NCBI RefSeq assembly: GCF_002209565.1
Contig: NZ_NJIH01000001.1
Span: 62,001 to 126,000, forward strand
DNA from: Candidimonas nitroreducens
GTDB lineage: Bacteria; Pseudomonadota; Gammaproteobacteria; Burkholderiales; Burkholderiaceae_B
Direction: 5' to 3'
Length of the DNA: 64,000 nt
The notes under the pieces: model-generated
Seen by the model: the letters and a program-made list of their open reading frames with translations, nothing else
Databases searched by the model: none
What the model was told of the DNA's origin: nothing
Part shown: in pieces, positions 26,550 to 37,580 of the stretch
How the letters are laid out: each line of letters opens with the position of its first letter
Numbering within the stretch: the stretch's first letter is position 1
Program-made: the position numbers and the translations under genes

Positions 26550-27596
26550 TCACTCCCCCTCCATGATCAACAGCCGTTCGGGGGGGATGTGCACGCCCAC
26601 TTGCTCGCCCGGCTGCAGCGTGCTGCGGCTGGGGGCTTCGACGCAGACGCGGGTTTCGGACAGGCCGTCCAGGTAGACGCGGCTGCGGTCGCCCAGGAAT
26701 TGCACGCTGGCCACCGTGCCGCGCAAGGCGGCATCGGCCGCGGGCAGCAGGCTCGCGTCCTCGGGCCTGAAGTGGATTTCGGCCAGGCCCGCGGCCCGTT
26801 CCGGGCAGGCCAGCCGGCCGCCCTGCACATGGAACTCGCCGTCGCGATAGGCGCCGCGCAGGCTGTTGAGCGAGCCCAGGAACTGCGCTACGTGGCGGCT
26901 GCCGGGGTTGAAATAGATTTCGTGCGGAGTGCCGGCCTGTTCGATGCGGCCGTTGCTCATGACCACCACCCGGTCGCCCAGCACCATGGCTTCGGCCTGG
27001 TCGTGGGTGACGTACACCGTGGTCACGCCCAGGTTCTTCAGCAGCAGATCCATGTCGGTGCGCAAGGTCTCGCGCAGCTTGGCGTCCAGCGCCGTCAGCG
27101 GCTCGTCCAGTAGCAGCACGCGCGGCTCGGGAGCCAGGGCGCGCGCCAGCGCCACGCGCTGCTTCTGGCCGCCCGACAGCTGCGAGATCTGCTTGTCGCC
27201 GTGTTCGGTCAAGTGCACCAGTTCCAGCAGCTCGTCGACCCGCTGGGCGCGTTCGCGCGCCGGCATCTTTTTGATCTTCAGGCCGTAGCCGATGTTGTCG
27301 CGCACGCTGAAGTTGGGGAACAGCGCATAGTTCTGGAACACCATGCCGACGCGCCGTTCTTCGATCGGCTTGGCGGTAACGTCTTCGTCGCCGAAGTACA
27401 CCCGGCCGCCCGGGTCGGGCCGCTCCAGGCCGGCGATCAGGCGCAGGGTCGTGGTCTTGCCGCAGCCCGAAGGCCCCAGCAGCACCACGGTCTCGCCCGC
27501 GCCGATGCTCAGGCTGGTGGGCTGCAGCACGCGGGCGTTCGAGCCGTAGGTCTTGGCGCAACCTTCCAGTCTTATGGGTATCGAGTTCAGCTTCAT
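26550..27596 (-). CDS. ABC importer ATP-binding protein
   Basis: 348 residues from ATG 27596; the frame is open upstream but the extra part overlaps the permease gene region. Walker A GPSGCGKTTT, Q-loop FQNYALFPNF, signature LSGGQKQRVALARAL, Walker B VLLLDEPLTALD and H-loop THD are intact. The C-terminal TOBE domain is typical of the spermidine/putrescine, iron and phosphonate (CUT1/AEP) importers. It energises the permease pair at 27652-29273; 55 bp separate it from the second permease. Confidence 0.94.
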   Translation of the reverse strand: MKLNSIPIRLEGCAKTYGSNARVLQPTSLSIGAGETVVLLGPSGCGKTTTLRLIAGLERPDPGGRVYFGDEDVTAKPIEERRVGMVFQNYALFPNFSVRDNIGYGLKIKKMPARERAQRVDELLELVHLTEHGDKQISQLSGGQKQRVALARALAPEPRVLLLDEPLTALDAKLRETLRTDMDLLLKNLGVTTVYVTHDQAEAMVLGDRVVVMSNGRIEQAGTPHEIYFNPGSRHVAQFLGSLNSLRGAYRDGEFHVQGGRLACPERAAGLAEIHFRPEDASLLPAADAALRGTVASVQFLGDRSRVYLDGLSETRVCVEAPSRSTLQPGEQVGVHIPPERLLIMEGE

Positions 27597-27651
27597 TGAT
27601 CTGTTCTTGACGCTTGATGTGTTCTTGGCAGTTCGTATGCCCCTGGCACGT

Positions 27652-28446
27652 TCACGGCTTGCGGCGCTGCGAGCGATCCATGGCCTGCAGCACCAGCAGC
27701 AGGGGTATGACGATGATGAAGAATATCGTCGTATAGGCGCTGCCCACCTCGATGCGCAGCGACGCATAGGCGTCGGCCAGCCCCACTGGCAAGGTCTTGG
27801 TCTGCGGCGTGTGCAGCATCCAGGTCAGGTTGAATTCGCCCAGCGACAGGGTCACCACCATCAGGGCGCCGGCCGTGATGCCGGAACGGATATTGGGAAT
27901 CACCACCGTAGTGAAGCGCTGCGCGAAGCGCGCGCCCAGGCTGGCCGCGCCTTCTTCCAGCAGCCGGATGTTCTGGCCGGCGCAGGCAGCGGCCACCGAG
28001 CGCACCATGAAGGGCAGGGTGAACACCACGTGGCCGGCGATGATGAACCAGAGGCTGATGCGAAAGCCCCGCAGGCCGCCATATACGCTGATGATGGCCA
28101 GGGCGCTGGCCAGCCCCGGCAGGGCGATGGGCAGGGTGATCAGCTCTTCGATGAAGCGCGACGCGCGGCTTTGCCAGCGCGACAGCACGTAGCCGGCCGG
28201 CACGCCCACCAGCGTCACGATGACCAGGGTGCACGCGGCCACCAGCAGCGAATTGACGATGGCGCCGTGGTAATCGGTGATGACCTCCAGCACCCATTTC
28301 CAGGTCAGGCCGGCCTTGATGCCCCTGAAGTAGTTCACCAGGAAACCGGTCAGCGCCGAGGTAAGCACCGGCACGAACAGGAACGCGCACAGGGCCAGCG
28401 TGACCAAAAGCTGAGCGGCGAACAGCAGGCGTTTGCGCAGCTTCAT
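27652..28446 (-). CDS. ABC importer permease (second)
   Basis: 264 residues, six membrane segments beginning LLFAAQLLVTLALCAFLFVP. The EAA-type loop, which contacts the ATPase, is seen in EEGAASLGARFAQRFTTVVI. Its ATG shares one base with the stop of the first permease (TGATG), so the two are translationally coupled. Inner-membrane half of a heterodimeric channel. Confidence 0.93.
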   Translation of the reverse strand: MKLRKRLLFAAQLLVTLALCAFLFVPVLTSALTGFLVNYFRGIKAGLTWKWVLEVITDYHGAIVNSLLVAACTLVIVTLVGVPAGYVLSRWQSRASRFIEELITLPIALPGLASALAIISVYGGLRGFRISLWFIIAGHVVFTLPFMVRSVAAACAGQNIRLLEEGAASLGARFAQRFTTVVIPNIRSGITAGALMVVTLSLGEFNLTWMLHTPQTKTLPVGLADAYASLRIEVGSAYTTIFFIIVIPLLLVLQAMDRSQRRKP

Positions 28447-29273
28447 CAGCCCCCCGCTGCCATGGTGGCCGGGCCGGCCGCATTGCGCGCCAGCATGAGT
28501 ATGGCCCAGGTGACCACGCCCAGAATCACGCTCAGCGCCGCGGCCGTTACCAGGTTGGCGTTCAGCGTGAACTCGGTGTAGATCGTCATGGGCAGCACGT
28601 TGATGTCGGTGGCCAGCGTGAAGGCCGTGCCGAAGGCGCCGATGGAGGTGGCGAAGCAGATGGCACCCGAGGCGATCAGCGAGGGCGCCAGCGCCGGCAG
28701 CGTGACGTCGCGCATCACCGCCCACGAGCCCGCACCCAGCGAGCGCGCCGCCTCGGCCACGGATTTGTCCAGCGATTGCGCGGCGGCCATCACCGTCAGC
28801 ACGATCTTGGGTATGGAAAAGTACAAGTAGCCCAGGAACAGGCCCGACATGGAATAGGCGAACACCAGCTTGTGGCCGAACAGCGCCTGGCTGATGCTGC
28901 CTATCAGCCCCTGGCGCCCGGCCAGCATGATCACCATGAAGCCCACCACCACCCCGGGAAAGGCCAGCGGCAGCGTCAGCAGCGACACCAGCAGGCGCTT
29001 GCCCGGGAACTCGTGCTCGGTCAGGAACAGCCCGGCGATCACCGACAGCACGATGGTGGCGGCGGTGACCAGCAGCGACAGCAGCACCGTCTGCCACAGG
29101 CTGTTCACGTAGCGCGCATCGGTAAGTATGTCGGCGTAGGTGGCCAGGAAATGCCCGCCCGCGCTGATGCGCACCAGCACCGCGATGGGTATCAGCCAGA
29201 ATGCGGCGAACAGGCTCAGCGCGGGCAGCAGCAGCGCCAGTCGCCACTGGGCGGGCAGGGTCAGGTCACGCAT
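28446..29273 (-). CDS. ABC importer permease (first)
   Basis: 275 residues with six membrane segments. The EAA-like loop is AEAARSLGAGSWAVMRDVTL. It lies 21 bp downstream of the solute-binding gene and overlaps the next permease by one base. The pair resembles permeases of the Fe3+/polyamine/2-aminoethylphosphonate group of ABC importers; substrate specificity sits with the binding protein. Confidence 0.93.
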   Translation of the reverse strand: MRDLTLPAQWRLALLLPALSLFAAFWLIPIAVLVRISAGGHFLATYADILTDARYVNSLWQTVLLSLLVTAATIVLSVIAGLFLTEHEFPGKRLLVSLLTLPLAFPGVVVGFMVIMLAGRQGLIGSISQALFGHKLVFAYSMSGLFLGYLYFSIPKIVLTVMAAAQSLDKSVAEAARSLGAGSWAVMRDVTLPALAPSLIASGAICFATSIGAFGTAFTLATDINVLPMTIYTEFTLNANLVTAAALSVILGVVTWAILMLARNAAGPATMAAGG

Positions 29274-29294
29274 CGGGCGGCAGCTGGCTTTGCG

Positions 29295-30308
29295 CTAGTG
29301 CACCTGATCCAGGTACAGGCGCTGGAAGGGTTCCTGCTGCTTGGCGACCTCGGCGTAGTTCACCGTCTTGGAGCGCGCGTAGTCCGAAGCCGGCAGGAAC
29401 TTGGCCGCGATGTCGGCGGGGATCTTCACGTTGCGCACCGGCTTCAGGAACGCGTTGGCCCAGTGCGCCTGGCCCTTGTCCGACAGCAGGTAGTCCAGCA
29501 CCTTGTGGGCATTGGCCGGGTGCGGCGCGCCCTTGACCATGGCCATTACATAGGGGAACGAGACCGTGCCTTCCTTGGGTATGACGAAGGCGATGTTGGC
29601 GTGGTCTTTGTACTTGCCGCGATAGGCATTGAAGTCGAAGTCGATCAGGATCGGGATTTCGCCTGACAGCACGCGCGCATAGGCGGTCTGCTTGGGGATG
29701 ATGGCCTGGTTCTGCTTGAGCTTCTTGAAGTAGTCGATGACCGGCTTGAAGTTGGACAGCGAGCCGCCCAGCGCCTGGTTGATGGCGATGGCCGCAGCGT
29801 AGCCCACGAAGGCGCTGCTGGGATCCAGGCAGCCCACCATGCCCTTGTATTCGGGCTTGAGCAGGTCGGCCCACGACTGCGGCACCGGCTTGCCTTCCAG
29901 TGCGTCCTTGTTGATGAACAGGCCCACCGAGCCGGAATGGATCGCCACCCAGTGCCCGTTCGGGTCTTTCAGGTCGGCCGGGATTTCATCCCAGTGCTTG
30001 GGCTTGTAGCTGCCCAGCACGTCGTACTTCATGGCCTCGATGGCCGAGGTGATGCCCAGGTAGACCACGTCGGCCACCGGGCTTTTCTTCTCGGCGATGA
30101 TCTGGGCCAGCGATTGGCCGGAATTCTTGTTGTCCAGCGGTACCGTGATGCCGGTGTCGCGCTTGATGTTCTTGACCTGGCCGGCCCAGTCGGCCCATTC
30201 AGGCGGACAGTTGTAGCAGATGGCCATTTCGTCGGCCCGGGCCGCACCCGCGCCCAGGCAGGCCGCCATCGCGAACAGGCCGATCAGCCCGCGCAGTCTA
30301 GTCTTCAT
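29295..30308 (-). CDS. ABC importer periplasmic solute-binding protein
   Basis: 337 residues from ATG 30308 with AAAGGAG upstream. Signal peptide of 25 residues ending GAARADEM. The mature protein has the bilobal type-2 fold of the AfuA/FbpA/PhnS-like group (GITVPLDNKNSGQSLAQII, GSVGLFINKDALEG, TVSFPYVMAMVKGAPHPANA). No Tyr-rich iron site stands out, which argues against ferric-ion binding. It is the first gene of the five-gene operon with two permeases, an ATPase and a phosphodiesterase. Confidence 0.92.
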   Translation of the reverse strand: MKTRLRGLIGLFAMAACLGAGAARADEMAICYNCPPEWADWAGQVKNIKRDTGITVPLDNKNSGQSLAQIIAEKKSPVADVVYLGITSAIEAMKYDVLGSYKPKHWDEIPADLKDPNGHWVAIHSGSVGLFINKDALEGKPVPQSWADLLKPEYKGMVGCLDPSSAFVGYAAAIAINQALGGSLSNFKPVIDYFKKLKQNQAIIPKQTAYARVLSGEIPILIDFDFNAYRGKYKDHANIAFVIPKEGTVSFPYVMAMVKGAPHPANAHKVLDYLLSDKGQAHWANAFLKPVRNVKIPADIAAKFLPASDYARSKTVNYAEVAKQQEPFQRLYLDQVH

Positions 30309-30485
30309 GTCTCGACTCCTTTGAAGTGATATGGGCGGCCTGCGCATGCGTGGCCGCCGCGTGCCGCCGGTTTGCCCTGGCCGGAAAGCCGAAAAGAGCG
30401 GGCCACCCCCTGTCGGCGGCATGAAGCTTGGCACGGATTCTTGGCGTTTTTATGACCGGTATGCGCCATTTTTTTGCCGTGTGGT

Positions 30486-30499
30486 TGAAAACGTTTTCA
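30486..30499. promoter_or_regulatory. CG-centred 14-bp palindrome, LacI-type operator candidate
   Basis: TGAAAACGTTTTCA is a perfect palindrome with the central CG and A/T flanks typical of LacI/GalR-family operators. It is in the 570-bp divergent spacer between the ABC operon (start 30308) and pckG (30879); no LacI-type gene is in the window. The remainder of the spacer (30309-30878) holds no recognisable gene; AT-rich promoters are likely at 30440-30500 and near TAGAAT at 30743. Confidence 0.45.
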
Positions 30500-30878
30500 T
30501 CTGGCCCGAATGAAGTTTATATCAGGCCTTGCCGGATTTATGCCTAGGGAAACTACCGAGGCTGCGGGCGGATGCAAGGCGCCGGATCCTGCGGCGGCCA
30601 GCGCCCCGTGCCGGAAAACCACCACGCTGCGGGTATAGCAGGCGCCGCAGCCCGCGTGTGCCGGGGGCGTGCGGGCATGGCCGCGGGGCGCCCGTAAAGA
30701 TTGCGTACAGCTTGTAGCGGTGCCCCGAAACGCAATCGGTCTTAGAATAGTCATTTTCGCCGCCGCGCCGCCGGCCTTTCGGGGCCGGACAGACACTGCG
30801 CAGGCCGGCCGCCGCACGGCTCGATGCCGTGCCGCCTTGCCGCAGATTCCACCTTAGATCCCACGGAGAATCCTGTCC

Positions 30879-32723
<1,845 letters not shown>

Positions 32724-32745
32724 GTCCGGCGCGTATGCGCCGCCT

Positions 32746-32768
32746 TGCCGGGCCAGAGTGGCCCGGCA
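32746..32768 (+). terminator. Hairpin after pckG
   Basis: TGCCGGGCCA (32746-32755), loop GAG, TGGCCCGGCA (32759-32768): a perfect 10-bp GC-rich stem. There is no T-run, so if it terminates it does so inefficiently or with help from Rho. Confidence 0.45.
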
Positions 32769-32850
32769 GTGCAAGGGCGCCGGGCCGGCGCAGTCGGCCG
32801 GTGCCGCTACATGCCGGCGCTGCGTAGCCGTGCATCCGCCCGAGGGGCTT

Positions 32851-33789
32851 ATGGAACTGCGCCAGATCCGTTACTTCGTCAGGGTAGTCGAGCTGGGCAG
32901 CATGAGCCGGGCGGCGCTGGATCTGGGCGTCGTGCAGTCCGCGCTCAGCCAGCAGATCAGCCGCCTCGAAAGCGGTCTTGCGGTGCGGCTGCTGCTGCGC
33001 ACCAGCCGCGGCGTGACGCCCACCGAGGCGGGGCTGGCCTTTCTGCGCGAGGCGCAGCTGATCCTGCGCCATGCCGACCAGGCGGCTCGGGCGGCGCAGC
33101 ACTCGCGGCTTAGCGGCACCACCAGCGTGGGCCTGGCGCCGACCACCGCGGCGCGCCTGGCGATTCCATTCGTGTATGCCATGCGCGAGCGCTATCCCGA
33201 TGTCAGGGTGCATTTGGTGGAAAGCCTGTCCGGGCATCTGGCCAGAATGCTCAACGACAGGCAGATAGACTTTGCGGTGCTGTTCAATGTCGACACGGCG
33301 CTGCGCTGGAACGTGGCGCCCCTGCTGCAAGAGCAGCTGTACTTGATTCGCGCCAGGCCGGCGGCCAGGCAGCCGCGGCAGCGCGCGGTGCGCATCGCGC
33401 AGCTGGCAAAACTGCCCTTGATCCTGCCGACCGCGGCCCACGGCCTGCGCAGCCTGCTCGACGCCGCGCTGGCGCGCGCCGGCATCAAGCCCATGGTAGT
33501 GGCCGAGATCGATTCGCTGACCGCGCTAATGGACGCCGTGGATCAGGGCCTGGGGGCGACCATCCAGCCGCATGCCGCGGTGGCGCGCTTCCCGGACGCC
33601 CGCACACGCTTCGAAGTCCGTGCGATCGCCGATCTCCAGGCCCCGCACATCAATTCCCTGTGCAGTCTTTCCGACGACGAGCTTTCGCCTGCCGCCCTGG
33701 GGGCGCGCATGGTGCTGATACGCTGCGCGCACGACCTGGTGCGGGCCGGCAAATGGCCAGGCGCCCGCGTGATCGATCACAATTTGTGA
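32851..33789 (+). CDS. LysR-family transcriptional regulator
   Basis: 312 residues from ATG 32851. The HTH is at residues 1-60: MELRQIRYFVRVVELGSMSR, then a recognition helix with SALSQQISRLESGLAVRLLL; the rest is the LysR substrate-binding domain (VGLAPTTAARLAIPFVYAMR). It resembles the Nac/CynR-like group but I cannot place it further. It precedes, in the same direction, the Bug, MmgE/PrpD, deacetylase-like and amidase genes and is their probable regulator. Confidence 0.92.
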   Translation: MELRQIRYFVRVVELGSMSRAALDLGVVQSALSQQISRLESGLAVRLLLRTSRGVTPTEAGLAFLREAQLILRHADQAARAAQHSRLSGTTSVGLAPTTAARLAIPFVYAMRERYPDVRVHLVESLSGHLARMLNDRQIDFAVLFNVDTALRWNVAPLLQEQLYLIRARPAARQPRQRAVRIAQLAKLPLILPTAAHGLRSLLDAALARAGIKPMVVAEIDSLTALMDAVDQGLGATIQPHAAVARFPDARTRFEVRAIADLQAPHINSLCSLSDDELSPAALGARMVLIRCAHDLVRAGKWPGARVIDHNL

Positions 33790-33917
33790 TAGCCCCATAT
33801 GGAAATCGGCCTGGGCGCCGTTCCTCTATGTGCGTAAAGTCGAATCTATGGCTCGCAAGACCGGGCCTGTAGCCGACAGCCTGGGCCCGAGCCCCGGCAG
33901 ACCGCAAGGAGGAAGAC

Positions 33918-34898
33918 ATGAATAAAAGAATCAGCATCGCGGGGCGGCTGTGCGCCGCCGCATTCTTCCTGTGCGCCGCTGCCGGCGCGCAGGCCGATTC
34001 CTGGCCCAGCCGATCCATCAGGATGGTGGTGCCGTTTGCCGCCGGCGGTTCGGTGGACGTCACCGGCCGGGTGCTGGCGCGTGCGCTGGCGCGGCGCCTG
34101 GGCCAACCCATCGTGGTCGAGAACCGCAGCGGCGCCGCCGGCATGATAGGTACCGATTATGTGGTCAAGGCGGCGCCCGACGGTTATACCATCGTCATGG
34201 CCAGCGCCGGCATCGTTGCCGTCGGCCCGCACATCTACAAGCACATGCCTTTCGATCCGTTCAAGGATCTCGAGCCCGTCAGCCGCGTGGTCGACGGCGT
34301 CAATGTTGCGGTGGTCAGGCCCTCCAGCCCGATCAAGTCCATCAAGGATCTGATTGCGGCGGCCAAGGCGTCTCCGGGCAAGATCAATTTCGGTTCTTCC
34401 GGCATAGGCGCCTCCGACGACATGGCCACCGAGCTGTTCACCAACATGACTCATACGAAGATGACCAATATCGCCTACAAGGGCGGCGGGCCGGCCATCA
34501 TAGACTTGCTGGGCGGCAACATCGACGTGATCTTCTCGGCCGTGGCGCCGGCCATCGGCCATATCAAATCGGGGAAGCTGCGCCCGCTGGGGGTGACCAC
34601 CCCAGAACGCCTGGCGATCCTGCCGAACGTGCCCACCATCGCGCAGGCCGGGGTGCCCGGCTATGAGTCGGTGGCCTGGTACGGGCTGTTCGCGCCGCGC
34701 GGCACGCCGAAAGCCGTGGTCGAAAGGCTCAGCGTAGCCACCAGGGAAGCGCTGAAGGATCCGGCGGTAAGCAAGCAGCTCATGGATTCCGGCCTGATCC
34801 CCCACGGCAGTACGCCCTCGAGCTTTGCCGCCTATATCCGGCAGGACTCCCAGAAGTGGGCCAAGGTCGTCAAGGACAACGGCATCAAGGTGGAATAG
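33918..34898 (+). CDS. Bug-family tripartite tricarboxylate transporter solute-binding protein
   Basis: 326 residues with a near-perfect ribosome site (AAGGAGGAAGAC). Signal peptide ending GAQADSWP, then the Bug signatures VPFAAGGSVDVTGRVLARAL, NRSGAAGMIGTDYV and AYKGGGPAIIDLLGGNIDV. Periplasmic capture of a carboxylate-like compound. As with the gene at 24532, no TctA/TctB genes are present. It lies 128 bp after the LysR gene and before the catabolic genes, so the ligand is probably what MmgE/PrpD, the deacetylase-like protein and the amidase process. Confidence 0.92.
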   Translation: MNKRISIAGRLCAAAFFLCAAAGAQADSWPSRSIRMVVPFAAGGSVDVTGRVLARALARRLGQPIVVENRSGAAGMIGTDYVVKAAPDGYTIVMASAGIVAVGPHIYKHMPFDPFKDLEPVSRVVDGVNVAVVRPSSPIKSIKDLIAAAKASPGKINFGSSGIGASDDMATELFTNMTHTKMTNIAYKGGGPAIIDLLGGNIDVIFSAVAPAIGHIKSGKLRPLGVTTPERLAILPNVPTIAQAGVPGYESVAWYGLFAPRGTPKAVVERLSVATREALKDPAVSKQLMDSGLIPHGSTPSSFAAYIRQDSQKWAKVVKDNGIKVE

Positions 34899-35034
34899 GA
34901 ATACAGGCGTGGCAGGCCGGCTCGCCTGAGCGCGCCGGTGCAGGCCGCCGCCTGTCCGGCCGCGGCGCCGCTGCGTGCCGGGCCGGCCGGCGCAAGCCGC
35001 TGCATGGCGCAGACCGCAGCATTGTTTGAATGAA

Positions 35035-35094
35035 CTGAACGGCTAGACTGAATTGAACGGCTAGACTGAATTGAACAGTTTGAATGGATTGAAC
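35035..35094 (+). repeat. 18-bp tandem repeat upstream of the MmgE/PrpD gene
   Basis: TTGAACGGCTAGACTGAA and a near copy (first base C) stand at 35053-35070 and 35035-35052. A third, decayed copy is at 35071-35088 and a partial fourth runs to the start codon. It occupies the ribosome-site region of the MmgE/PrpD gene. Confidence 0.85.
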
Positions 35095-35097
35095 AGC

Positions 35098-36456
35098 ATG
35101 AGTGCGCAGCACTATCTCGATGAGCTCAGCGATTTCATTTGCAATACGCAGATCGACGATGTCGACGCGCAGGTACGGGCCTACGGGCGCCGCGTCATTG
35201 CCGACTCCATACCCGTCATCGCCGCCGGCATGCAGGTGGCTGAAATGCGCGCGCTGGTCGCGGCGCAGCTGCAACATGCCGCGCCCGGGCGCGCCTGGGT
35301 CATAGGCAGCGGCCGCCGTGCCGGCGCGCAGCGGGCGGCATTGCTCAACGGCACCGCCGGCACCTGGCTGGAGCTGGACGAGGGCAATCAATACGCCAAG
35401 GGGCACCCCGGCATACAAGTGGTGCCGGCGGCGCTGGCCGTGGCGCAGGAACTGGGGTCTGCGGGCAGCGAGCTGTTGCTGGCCGTGATGCTGGGCTACG
35501 AAGTGTCCGCCCGCATCAGCCGGGCCGCCAATATCAGCCTCAAGGTTCATCCCCATGGCACCTACGGCGTGATCGGTGCCGCGGTGGCCGCCGGCAGGCT
35601 GCATGGCCTGGCGCCCGCGCAGATGCGCAACCTCATCAGCATGGCCGCCACCCTGGGCCTGGCGACCAGCCGCAATACGCTGCTCGAGGGTTCCACGGTA
35701 CGCAATATCTACGCCGGCCATTCGGGCTTCATGGGCCAGGTGGCGCTGGACATGGCGCGAGCCGGCTTCACCGGCGAAGCCGACGGCGTAGCCTCGGTTT
35801 ACGCGGGGGTGCTGTCCGATCGCTGCGACCCGGCCGTGGCGGTGGCGGGGCTGGGCAGCCAATGGCTGATGGCCATGGGTTACTTCAAGCTGCACCCGGC
35901 GGGGCGCTATGTGCATTCGGCCATCGATGCGCTGGACGACGCGCTGTCCAGGGCGCCGCAGGGGCGCATTGACGCCGCTTCCATCGAACGCATCGAGGTC
36001 ACGGCCTACAAGCTGGCGGCCATGCTCGACGGCACGCAGATCACCACCAGCTTCGGCGCGCGCTTCTCTATCCCTTTTGCGCTGGCCAGCCTGCTGCAGC
36101 GCGGCCGCCGCGGCCTGGCGGCCTTCGACGACGAGGCGGTGGCCGATCCCGCCGTGCAAAGCCTGGCGCGGCGCGTGTCGGTGCGCGAGGACGTGTCTTA
36201 TACGGCTGCCTATCCGGAGCGCAATTTGTGCGATGTACGGATCCGCATGCGCGACGGCAGCACGCTGGCCGGCCATTGCGAGCTGACCAAGGGCGAGCCG
36301 GGCAATCCGCACAAAGAGGCCGAGCTCGAAGAAAAATTCTTCGAACTCGGCCGCCCGGTGTGGGGCGAGGCCGTGACGCGCCAACTGTATGATGCCTGCA
36401 TGGATCTGGAGCGCATCGACGATTTCGGCAGGTTTTCCGAGAGCCTGACACTGTAA
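35098..36456 (+). CDS. MmgE/PrpD family protein
   Basis: 452 residues from ATG 35098. This family includes 2-methylcitrate dehydratase, aconitate decarboxylase-like and other enzymes. The visible family parts are the helical bundle with LNGTAGTWLELDEGNQYA and HPGIQVVPAALAVAQELG, then HPHGTYGVIGAAVAAGRLHG, and a C-terminal domain ending PVWGEAV. A TTG nine codons earlier is an alternative start. There is no clear ribosome site, only the repeat array. It may dehydrate a hydroxy acid; the exact reaction is unknown. Confidence 0.88.
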   Translation: MSAQHYLDELSDFICNTQIDDVDAQVRAYGRRVIADSIPVIAAGMQVAEMRALVAAQLQHAAPGRAWVIGSGRRAGAQRAALLNGTAGTWLELDEGNQYAKGHPGIQVVPAALAVAQELGSAGSELLLAVMLGYEVSARISRAANISLKVHPHGTYGVIGAAVAAGRLHGLAPAQMRNLISMAATLGLATSRNTLLEGSTVRNIYAGHSGFMGQVALDMARAGFTGEADGVASVYAGVLSDRCDPAVAVAGLGSQWLMAMGYFKLHPAGRYVHSAIDALDDALSRAPQGRIDAASIERIEVTAYKLAAMLDGTQITTSFGARFSIPFALASLLQRGRRGLAAFDDEAVADPAVQSLARRVSVREDVSYTAAYPERNLCDVRIRMRDGSTLAGHCELTKGEPGNPHKEAELEEKFFELGRPVWGEAVTRQLYDACMDLERIDDFGRFSESLTL

Positions 36457-36574
36457 GCTGCAATGCCGGCCCGCCGCGCGGCCACGCCGGCGCGTTCATC
36501 GCATTCTTCTGCCGGGCGCACGCACAGACCGATGCGCGGCGCCCGCGCGCATCCACTCCGGAGGCATTGAAACC

Positions 36575-37486
36575 ATGTTGAAGACCCACGGCCGCTATCA
36601 GTATTCGGCAATTTCCAAGCGCCCCGACTACAGCTTTCCGGACGGCAAGCGGCTGGCGCTGCACCTGGCGCTGAACGTCGAGCATTTTGCCTTCGGAGAA
36701 GGGCTGGGCAATGATTACGGGCCGCCCGCGGCCCAGCCCAATACCCGCAGCTATGCCTGGCGCGATTACGGCAACCGCGTGGGGGCCTGGCGCCTGCTGG
36801 AATTCGCCCGCCAGCATGAGCTGCCGCTGGGCCTGCTGGTGAACACCGAGCTGTACGACTACTGCCCCGAGATGATCGCGGCGTTCCGCGAGCGCGGCGA
36901 TGAAATCGTCGCCCATGGGCGCACCAACAGCGAGCGGCAGGCAGACATGAGCTGCGATCAAGAGCGCGCCTGCATCGCCGAGGCCACCCGCCGCATTACG
37001 GAACACGAGGGCCGTCCGCCCATGGGCTGGCTGGCGCCGTATATTTCCCAAACCTGCGATTCGCTTGACCTGCTGCGCGAAGCCGGCTATCGCTACATGA
37101 TGGACTGGCCGCTCGACGACCAGCCGGTATGGTTCGCTACCCGGCACGGCCCGATACTGTCCATCCCTTATGCGCACGACCTGAACGATTCGCTGGAGGC
37201 GGTGTCGCGCCGCACCCCGTCGCAGATCTATTGCGAAAACGTGGTGGATCAGTTCGACGAGATGCTGGAAGAGTCCCAGCGCCGCCCGCTGGTCATGAGC
37301 ATCGTGCTGCACAGCTTCATCCTGGGCCAGCCGCACCGGCTGCGCCGCCTGCGCAGCGTCATCGAGCACATATTGCGGCATCGTTCACAGGTCTGGCTGG
37401 CCAGATCCGGCGAGATATGCGCCTTCATCGAATCGCTGCCCGATGGTATCGTGCCAGGGAGCCCGGGCTACCGCGATCGCGATTGA
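36575..37486 (+). CDS. Polysaccharide deacetylase-family protein (PuuE/allantoinase-like)
   Basis: 303 residues with GGAGGCATTG before the ATG. The NodB-homology fold appears as LHLALNVEHFAF, GDEIVAHGRTNSER and GWLAPYISQ, plus HSFILGQPHR late. It has the shape of the PuuE-type allantoinase-like deacetylases, which hydrolyse cyclic amides rather than sugars, and the normal D-x-D metal motif is replaced by N-x-E in NVEH, as in PuuE relatives. It sits between the MmgE/PrpD and amidase genes, so amide or ring cleavage is a reasonable guess. Confidence 0.85.
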   Translation: MLKTHGRYQYSAISKRPDYSFPDGKRLALHLALNVEHFAFGEGLGNDYGPPAAQPNTRSYAWRDYGNRVGAWRLLEFARQHELPLGLLVNTELYDYCPEMIAAFRERGDEIVAHGRTNSERQADMSCDQERACIAEATRRITEHEGRPPMGWLAPYISQTCDSLDLLREAGYRYMMDWPLDDQPVWFATRHGPILSIPYAHDLNDSLEAVSRRTPSQIYCENVVDQFDEMLEESQRRPLVMSIVLHSFILGQPHRLRRLRSVIEHILRHRSQVWLARSGEICAFIESLPDGIVPGSPGYRDRD

Positions 37487-37508
37487 TGGACGGGCGGGTA
37501 TGCTTGTC

Positions 37509-37580
37509 TGCACCAGCACCAGCACCAGCACCAGCACCTGCATCTGCATCTGTATCTGTATCTGTATCTGTATCTGCACG
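37509..37580 (+). repeat. Hexanucleotide short tandem repeats
   Basis: Twelve consecutive hexamers: TGCACC, AGCACC four times, TGCATC twice, TGTATC four times and TGCACG. The array fills the gap between the deacetylase-like gene and the amidase gene and does not encode anything recognisable. The runs of identical hexamers are open to slippage. Confidence 0.95.

Noticed and set aside
36068-37381. 437-codon minus-strand frame over the MmgE and deacetylase genes
   Set aside because: It spans two genes and their spacer in antisense and shows no domain.
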